DNA from: Bacteroidota bacterium
GTDB taxonomy: Bacteria > Bacteroidota > Bacteroidia > Bacteroidales > Bacteroidaceae
Length of the DNA: 56,183 nucleotides
Reading direction: 5' to 3'
Assembly: GCA_023425865.1 (NCBI GenBank)
Contig: JAFABV010000064.1
Location: 1-56,183 of the forward strand
The position numbers were made by a program, and so were the translations under genes. This document shows positions 51,584-56,183 of the stretch, in pieces (position 1 is the first letter of the stretch; each line of letters begins with the position of its first letter). The notes under the pieces are model-generated. The model saw only the letters and a program-made list of their open reading frames with translations. It was not told where the DNA came from and did not search any database.

Positions 51584-53305
51584 TTACATGTCAAGAACGA
51601 CAGAATAAGAGTGAACATTCCAAGGCAGAATCGTTGTCTGAACAGACATCCAAGTTTCCTTCGGAGTCAAGGGATCGGTGGGATCCACAGGAGGATCGAT
51701 GGGCTCGTTGGGGTTTTGGGGGTCAACATCGTCTGGTTTGGGGTCAGGATTGTTGGGGTTCTCAGTGGGATCATTCGGGTGGTTGGGATCATTAGGCACC
51801 AATGGATTCCAGTTTGCACCGATTCTCTTGAAGCCGCTAATCTGAATATGGTAGATGTTGTTGCGGTTTACTGGCGAGTTAAGCCACTTGCCATCAGTTG
51901 TATTGTCGGGGTTTACCCATGCATAGTAGAGGGTCTTACCATTTACATACTGAGTAGCGGTCTGGCCGGCCACACCCTTTTGAGCCGCATCACGAGCTGC
52001 CGTTACACTCTCATAGAACACGCCGTTAGCACCCATGAAGAAAGTTTTACCTGCTTCATAGTTCTCATTAACAGTACCATCTTCCATCACGACTTTCTTA
52101 GGTTCGAACTGGGCACGCACGAGCACATAAGCAGTGTTACCCTTGCGATAGCCGGAAGCGTCTTGGGTACTGCCATATTTGTGCGTGTTGGGCAAAATGA
52201 ACTCTCCATTCAGCTTGGCAACCAGGTCGTTCGTAATGTTTTGCAGTGCGGTGCTCTGAGTTGCATCATACAACTGCTTCGTAGGCACTTCCGTACCGCT
52301 GATGCCTGATGTTGTATACCCCTTCCACAAGCCCGAGTAATCATACTGATTGCCAGCCAAAGCCCATGTATAGTTATCGTTATTGGCACTGACAACATAG
52401 TCAGAGAAAGGAGTTTTGTAAGTCAAGTCTGCATCTGCAATATTACGCTGCATGAAGTAAAGGCTCTTCTCACCCTGAGCCACTACATACTTAATGTTGG
52501 TAACCTTGCCCAACACAGCGTCTGTTTCAACGGCAGGAGTCAGAGGGTCGTCCCCCTTTACCTCAAACTCAGTAGCCGCTGTTGTTATCATCACACGGGC
52601 TACGGCGCGTTTTACAGTGAGTTTAGCACGGTTCTTGCTGTCACCATTCAGGGTTGTTGGCTCGCTCACATTTTCTTCAACATTTACCGAACCAGCCTTA
52701 ATAGCTGTCATGGTGATAACATCCGTATTATCAGTATCCACAGAAGCAATCTTATCTGCGGGCGTCTTTACAGAAGCTGAGAGATTGCCTTCAACAGCAG
52801 GTGCAAAGAAGTTACCGGTAGCACCAGCGACATTCTCATACTTCGCCTGAAAATCTTCAAGTGTTGTGGTGTTCAGTGTGCTGGGCAGGAAAGACTGTGT
52901 TTCTGTAGTTGGGTTAACCACCACATAAACCGTCTTTTGACCAGGCAACACCTTGATACCCTTAGAAGGAGTTACCGTTACAGTGTTGTCGGCAGGGTTA
53001 GCGTTCTGAACCTGGAACTGGCCGGCGGCAAAATTCTGATAAGCCTCGAGCGTGTTCGATGCATTGAAGACGTAGACATCGATAGCCTTCACTTTGTCCT
53101 TACCAGCCCATTTACCTACGAAGTTGTAGTCGGGATTGTTAGTCACGTCTTCTTGCTTGTCGGCACGAGTTCCACTGCCTGTAGCCAAATTAATAGCTAC
53201 CGACATGTAGGTGCTACCAGCATTGACTGAAGGGCTGCCATTATCGGCCTCGTCGTTGCTTGAACATGCTGACAAAAGTCCCATTCCGAGGACCAGAGCA
53301 GCCAT
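51584..53305 (-). CDS. Mfa1 family major fimbrial subunit, start region shifted
   Basis: Exported lipoprotein of 573 residues, the probable major shaft subunit by position just before Mfa2. Lipobox LSAC (Cys14), NLATGSGTRADK (Arg47 a candidate cleavage site), VKAIDVYVFNASNTLEAY, NNIYHIQISGFKRIG, a long Pro/Asp/Asn linker and the final strand TTILPWNVHSY. From ATG 53305 the signal peptide is only 13 residues and has no basic n-region. ATG 53330 would add a normal MYNFKTK start but is one base out of frame, in the A5 run at 53309-53313. Confidence 0.85.
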   Translation of the reverse strand: MAALVLGMGLLSACSSNDEADNGSPSVNAGSTYMSVAINLATGSGTRADKQEDVTNNPDYNFVGKWAGKDKVKAIDVYVFNASNTLEAYQNFAAGQFQVQNANPADNTVTVTPSKGIKVLPGQKTVYVVVNPTTETQSFLPSTLNTTTLEDFQAKYENVAGATGNFFAPAVEGNLSASVKTPADKIASVDTDNTDVITMTAIKAGSVNVEENVSEPTTLNGDSKNRAKLTVKRAVARVMITTAATEFEVKGDDPLTPAVETDAVLGKVTNIKYVVAQGEKSLYFMQRNIADADLTYKTPFSDYVVSANNDNYTWALAGNQYDYSGLWKGYTTSGISGTEVPTKQLYDATQSTALQNITNDLVAKLNGEFILPNTHKYGSTQDASGYRKGNTAYVLVRAQFEPKKVVMEDGTVNENYEAGKTFFMGANGVFYESVTAARDAAQKGVAGQTATQYVNGKTLYYAWVNPDNTTDGKWLNSPVNRNNIYHIQISGFKRIGANWNPLVPNDPNHPNDPTENPNNPDPKPDDVDPQNPNEPIDPPVDPTDPLTPKETWMSVQTTILPWNVHSYSVVLDM

Positions 53306-53382
53306 TGCTTTTTGTTTTGAAATTGTACATAATAACTGAATAAAAAAAATAATAATATATTGTTTCGAACTCTATATCGTTG

Positions 53383-54831
53383 TTATTGGCCGATACTTTC
53401 CAGCATCTTTTCCATTTCCTTGAGGTTGTTTTGTGCCTCGGGCATGTCGGCTACCTGCATAAAGAGCTCCTTGGCGCGCTGCCAGTTGCCTTTCTTGGCA
53501 TGGAGCACTGCCAAACTGTTGATGGCCTGTGGTAGGTTGCCCGCACTCTTGAGTATGTTCTCGGTGGCATTGTCAAGGTTACCCTCCGATACCTTCAAAG
53601 TGGCTAAGTTGGCCATGCTCGCTGGCTCATTGGGATAGATGGTGGCTGCGGTGCGGAAGGCAGCCTCGCGCTCTTGGCTACCCTCGGGATAACTGTTAGC
53701 CACCATGTACATCTCATTGAGGCTGAGCAGATAGGGCTTGGTAGCCATGTAGGCCTTGGCCTCATCGAGGTTGAAGTCTTTCACGCTGAACTGCAAGGTG
53801 TACTCTGTACGGCGCAGCAAGGGGTAGAAGTTGAGCAGAAGGAAGCGATAAGGCTGCCCCTCGTGAATGGCTACGAGCTTTTTTTTGCGCACTTGGCCCT
53901 TGTTGCTGTTGATGATGGCCAGCACATCGTTCTTCCATTCCATCTCCGAGTTGGTTACTTGGTGAATCAGTCCGTCCCAGTCTTCGCCGTGTCCCTGTAC
54001 ATGGAACATGGTAGTGGGCAGGTTGTATTTCTTGATGAGGTAGTTTACCAAGGCCTGTGCTCTGTTTTTCGACAGGTCGAGATTGGCTTTTTCGTAGCCC
54101 TCGGGCGATGCATAACCGTCGATCGACACATCGGACACCTTGAGGTCTTTGTTGCTCAAGATGCTGTTGGTGATGCTGTCTACACGGTCGAGTTCGGGCT
54201 TATTGTTGCGGTAGTCGCGCATGAGGGTAGAGTTCGACACGATGAAGGCGAAGTGTGCTGCAAACTTTTCGTTTCTCACCTTGTGCACCTCGGCCTTGGG
54301 CTCTACGTAGGCCAGCTGGTACCGGGGCGTATAGGGCTCGCCAAAGAAATGGCGCGCCACATCGTAGTCGGCCTCGCCGAGGTCGCATCCGGCACATCCG
54401 CGCGTTTTCTCGTCAACCTTTATGGCAGCCTGTGCCATCCAGTTGCTATATGGTGCGGCGAGCATCACCTCTACCTGCTGCGGCTTGCCGTTGCGATGGC
54501 GCACCACTGCCAGGGGCTCTATGCCGGCATTGAGTTTTTTGGCCTCGCGCTTATACTGCACCAAGGCGTTGTGCCTACCCACATAAATGGGGGCGAAGGC
54601 ATAGGTCTTGTCGCCATCCTCAGCAGTGAGTGTCGGGGTGAGCACGAGCAGGGTTTGGCTCTTGAGGTTCACATCGTCGAGCACCACGGTGAGTTTAGCC
54701 CTCACAGAGTCGCCATCGCGATAGGCCTTCTGTATGTTAAAGCGGGGGCCTACGCCCTGTGCGGCAAAAGCAACCACAGGACAGAGCGCCAACGAGGCCA
54801 GCAAACAGTTCTTAATGATATTTCTAATCAT
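53383..54831 (-). CDS. DUF3868 domain protein with OmpA-like and TPR parts
   Basis: Exported protein of 482 residues. A signal peptide (cleavage near AFAAQG) is followed by the DUF3868 domain (about 25-150) ending in RGCAGCDLGE with Cys146 and Cys149. An OmpA-like segment follows (VSDVSIDGYASPEGYEKANLDLSKNRAQALVNYL). TPR-like helices form the C-terminal 120 residues (YMVANSYPEGSQEREAAFRTAATIYPNEPASMANLATL). Such proteins accompany DUF3575 at Bacteroidetes fimbrial loci and probably serve assembly or peptidoglycan contact in the periplasm; that is inference. Confidence 0.85.
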   Translation of the reverse strand: MIRNIIKNCLLASLALCPVVAFAAQGVGPRFNIQKAYRDGDSVRAKLTVVLDDVNLKSQTLLVLTPTLTAEDGDKTYAFAPIYVGRHNALVQYKREAKKLNAGIEPLAVVRHRNGKPQQVEVMLAAPYSNWMAQAAIKVDEKTRGCAGCDLGEADYDVARHFFGEPYTPRYQLAYVEPKAEVHKVRNEKFAAHFAFIVSNSTLMRDYRNNKPELDRVDSITNSILSNKDLKVSDVSIDGYASPEGYEKANLDLSKNRAQALVNYLIKKYNLPTTMFHVQGHGEDWDGLIHQVTNSEMEWKNDVLAIINSNKGQVRKKKLVAIHEGQPYRFLLLNFYPLLRRTEYTLQFSVKDFNLDEAKAYMATKPYLLSLNEMYMVANSYPEGSQEREAAFRTAATIYPNEPASMANLATLKVSEGNLDNATENILKSAGNLPQAINSLAVLHAKKGNWQRAKELFMQVADMPEAQNNLKEMEKMLESIGQ

Positions 54832-54842
54832 AGCTCCTTACC

Positions 54843-55418
54843 TTATTTTATCATGTAAACCAGTGAAACGGCTGCCTTGGTAGGACCCCAGTAGCCTTTT
54901 TTATCACTCTTTTCTTTCGCCCCACACTTTGCACACTTGAAACGGTCAAAGTCAAAATAGGTGTAGCCTCCGCCTACTTCCATTTCCAAGCCCCAGTGTT
55001 TGGACAGTGCCCACTGGTAGCCCACGGCGAGGCCTCCGCCTACCATCCAACCTTCGTAGCGGTGGTCTTTTACAGAGGGGAACAGGCCGAATGGTAGCTT
55101 GTAGTTGCCTGCATTGAACTGGCCCGTGTGTGCATGCGCACCAACAAACCATCCGTTAAAGGCAGAGCAGAACCAATAACGCCACTCGGGCTGCACGGCC
55201 CAAAGTTTAAACTTCTTGTTGTCACTATAAGTAAACGGATTAAGAACGCCCATCACATCAAGCGTATGCTTCTTTCCCAAACTAAATTCGGCAGAAAGGT
55301 TAGGTGCTGGGTAAGCTACATCGGCCAACACGTTTGTCTTTAATGCTATCTCTTGCGCTTTACCGTGATGCGTGGATAGGCAGACACATAACAAAATGGT
55401 GAGCAATCTAATTTGCAT
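54843..55418 (-). CDS. DUF3575 outer-membrane protein
   Basis: A 191-residue protein with a signal peptide (cleavage near GKAQE) and a beta-barrel-like DUF3575 domain: IALKTNVLADVAYPAPNLSAEFSLGKKHTLDV and WAVQPEWRYWFC. A periplasmic or loop segment carries KCAKCGAK with Cys162 and Cys165. It is the first gene of the fimbrial operon and lies 11 bp before the DUF3868 gene. It may provide the outer-membrane platform of the fimbria, an inference from constant neighbourhood. Confidence 0.87.
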   Translation of the reverse strand: MQIRLLTILLCVCLSTHHGKAQEIALKTNVLADVAYPAPNLSAEFSLGKKHTLDVMGVLNPFTYSDNKKFKLWAVQPEWRYWFCSAFNGWFVGAHAHTGQFNAGNYKLPFGLFPSVKDHRYEGWMVGGGLAVGYQWALSKHWGLEMEVGGGYTYFDFDRFKCAKCGAKEKSDKKGYWGPTKAAVSLVYMIK

Positions 55419-55498
55419 AGTAAAATGTATTTTTAATTATACTTCGTATCCATATAATTTTATCCATGTAACAATTTTTTAGGGTTTTGTTGTTATTT

Positions 55499-55920
55499 CA
55501 ATCTTTGATAGTAAGGAGGGACTTTTTTATAATGAAGGGGCGTGTATCCCATAGCAAAGAAACTGTTGAGCCTACTCGTATATTGACGAGTTTTATATTG
55601 TTTATAATTCTCTTTATTGTTGTTTTGTTATTATTACAATGCTTGGCAGCAAGGGACACTCTACCCCTTGCAATAAAGGGGCGTGTATCCCGTAACTGAG
55701 AAGCTGTTGATCAATTTCTTATCTTTGGTTACTCGTATGTTGACGAGCTTTACATTGTTTTTAATTCTCTTTTATTGTTATTACAATCCCTGACAGCAAG
55801 GAGTACTTTATCCCTTACAAAAAAGTGGGTGTGTATCCCCCCGTAGCTGAGAGACTGCTGATTTATTACTTTTGGATACTCTTATATTGACGAATTTTAC
55901 ATTGTTTATAACTCTCTTTG
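55499..55920. repeat. degenerate 141-148 bp tandem repeats in the fimbrial leader
   Basis: Copies start with GGGGCGTGTATCCC at 55537 and 55678 and a variant at 55826, giving periods of 141 and 148 bp. A partial copy precedes (55499-55536) and the third is truncated near 55920. Each contains the hairpin ACTCGT-6 nt-ACGAGT or a variant (55574-55591, 55731-55748, 55878-55895), then a TTTA(C/T)ATTGTTT stretch. They lie between the fimbrial promoter and the DUF3575 gene. The gap 55419-56060 shows no convincing gene. Confidence 0.85.
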
Positions 55921-55977
55921 CTCAAACCTCTTGCGGTCAATGAAGTAAAAGACAAACGATTCAAACTTATTTCGTTG

Positions 55978-56009
55978 CAAAGTTAGTTAAGGAAATGATA
56001 AACTCCAAA
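55978..56009 (-). promoter_or_regulatory. promoter of the fimbrial operon
   Basis: On the minus strand TTTG (forward 56006-56009), a 20-bp spacer and TAACTTTG (forward 55978-55985) match the Bacteroidetes consensus. It predicts a leader of about 550 nt containing the tandem repeats. The IS terminus begins only 52 bp upstream. Confidence 0.75.
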
Positions 56010-56060
56010 TCATTTGGGTTAAATCGATTTTATCTTTTGTATATTTAACTAATATTAATA

Positions 56061-56183
56061 CGCGAGTTCGGGATAAGATTAGTATGCAAACAGCTCCAAT
56101 TGCCTTGTCTTTTCCACATGCACAGGCAGTGCCTCTGGTTTGTTGTCAAAGAAGCAGTAGGCAGTGAGAGCCGAGCATAGGTT
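56061..56183 (-). mobile_element. insertion sequence end, running out of the window
   Basis: The terminus 56062-56087 (starting GCGAGTTCGGGATAA) is identical to the left terminus of E1. The element continues past the window edge with a transposase gene whose stop codon lies inside the terminus. The family is not certain; an IS982-like assignment is only an impression from the protein end. Confidence 0.85.
56079..56183 (-). CDS. transposase, C-terminal 34 residues (partial)
   Basis: Reading from the window edge on the minus strand gives 34 codons ending in TAA at 56079-56081. They include ALTAYCFFDNKPEALPVHVE and end RQLELFAY. The hydrophobic AYCFFDNKP segment followed by a short basic tail is typical of DDE transposase ends in Bacteroidetes insertion sequences. 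Most of the gene lies outside the window, so neither the family nor intactness can be judged. Confidence 0.75.
   Translation of the reverse strand, partial: NLCSALTAYCFFDNKPEALPVHVEKTRQLELFAY

Noticed and set aside
55499..55920. CRISPR-like array
   Set aside because: Repeats are 141-148 bp, diverged and contiguous, with no short constant repeat alternating with unique spacers and no cas genes.

Overview
The window reads as a chromosomal segment of a Bacteroidales bacterium, most likely Prevotellaceae. The reasons are promoters of the Bacteroidetes type (TTTG, about 20 bp, TAnnTTTG), near absence of Shine-Dalgarno sites, a FimA/Mfa1-type fimbrial operon, PCMD and calycin-like exported proteins, an S46 dipeptidyl peptidase and a fused lipoate ligase-lipoyl synthase. 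I do not assign a species. No rRNA, tRNA or CRISPR array was seen.

Left part (1-15200). dapB is followed by a three-gene envelope operon: a PCMD lipoprotein, an outer-membrane barrel and a calycin-PCMD protein. A 714-bp element without a recognisable transposase gene comes next, with 26-bp inverted termini (4717-5430). Then come a DUF2851 gene, an M16 peptidase whose interdomain linker is an 8-bp G-rich tandem repeat, a nitroreductase, a PfkB sugar kinase with a DAACS symporter, a periplasmic DUF4369-TlpA protein and a DeaD helicase.

Middle part (15200-41510). A GT39-GT2-double LAB_N module, probably for polyprenyl-phosphate-sugar glycosylation, ends with a LOG-family gene. A minus-strand run follows: SpmAB-like nucleoside-recognition protein, four-helix-bundle protein with an RG-rich tail, Wzx-like flippase and DPP7-type peptidase. 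After it come a PH-domain protein, TIGR02757, a rubrerythrin with two rubredoxin domains, pnp, a TlpA-like lipoprotein without CxxC, a NUDIX hydrolase and RclC. A second copy of the intergenic element (31960-32455) precedes topA-aroK-speA-argB-ECF sigma. Then ndk diverges from the lplA-lipA fusion.

Right part (41799-56183). A nine-gene minus-strand fimbrial operon runs DUF3575, DUF3868, Mfa1, Mfa2, a second Mfa1-like subunit, three large accessory or tip lipoproteins and a thioredoxin-fold DUF5106 protein. Its best promoter (55978-56009) lies about 560 bp upstream of the first gene, so the leader would contain three degenerate 141-148 bp tandem repeats. Five exported subunits share an N-terminal TR-A/S motif, consistent with Arg-specific maturation known from Porphyromonas fimbriae; the Mfa2 anchor lacks it. 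The right edge is the end of an insertion sequence whose terminus matches both termini of the 4717-5430 element, which makes that element look like its non-autonomous derivative.

The strongest leads are the IS/MITE pair with its internal arrays of 23-bp palindromic units (also standing alone at 15003-15100), the repeated leader of the fimbrial operon, a one-base shift in the start region of its major subunit, and the 8-bp repeat inside the M16 gene.
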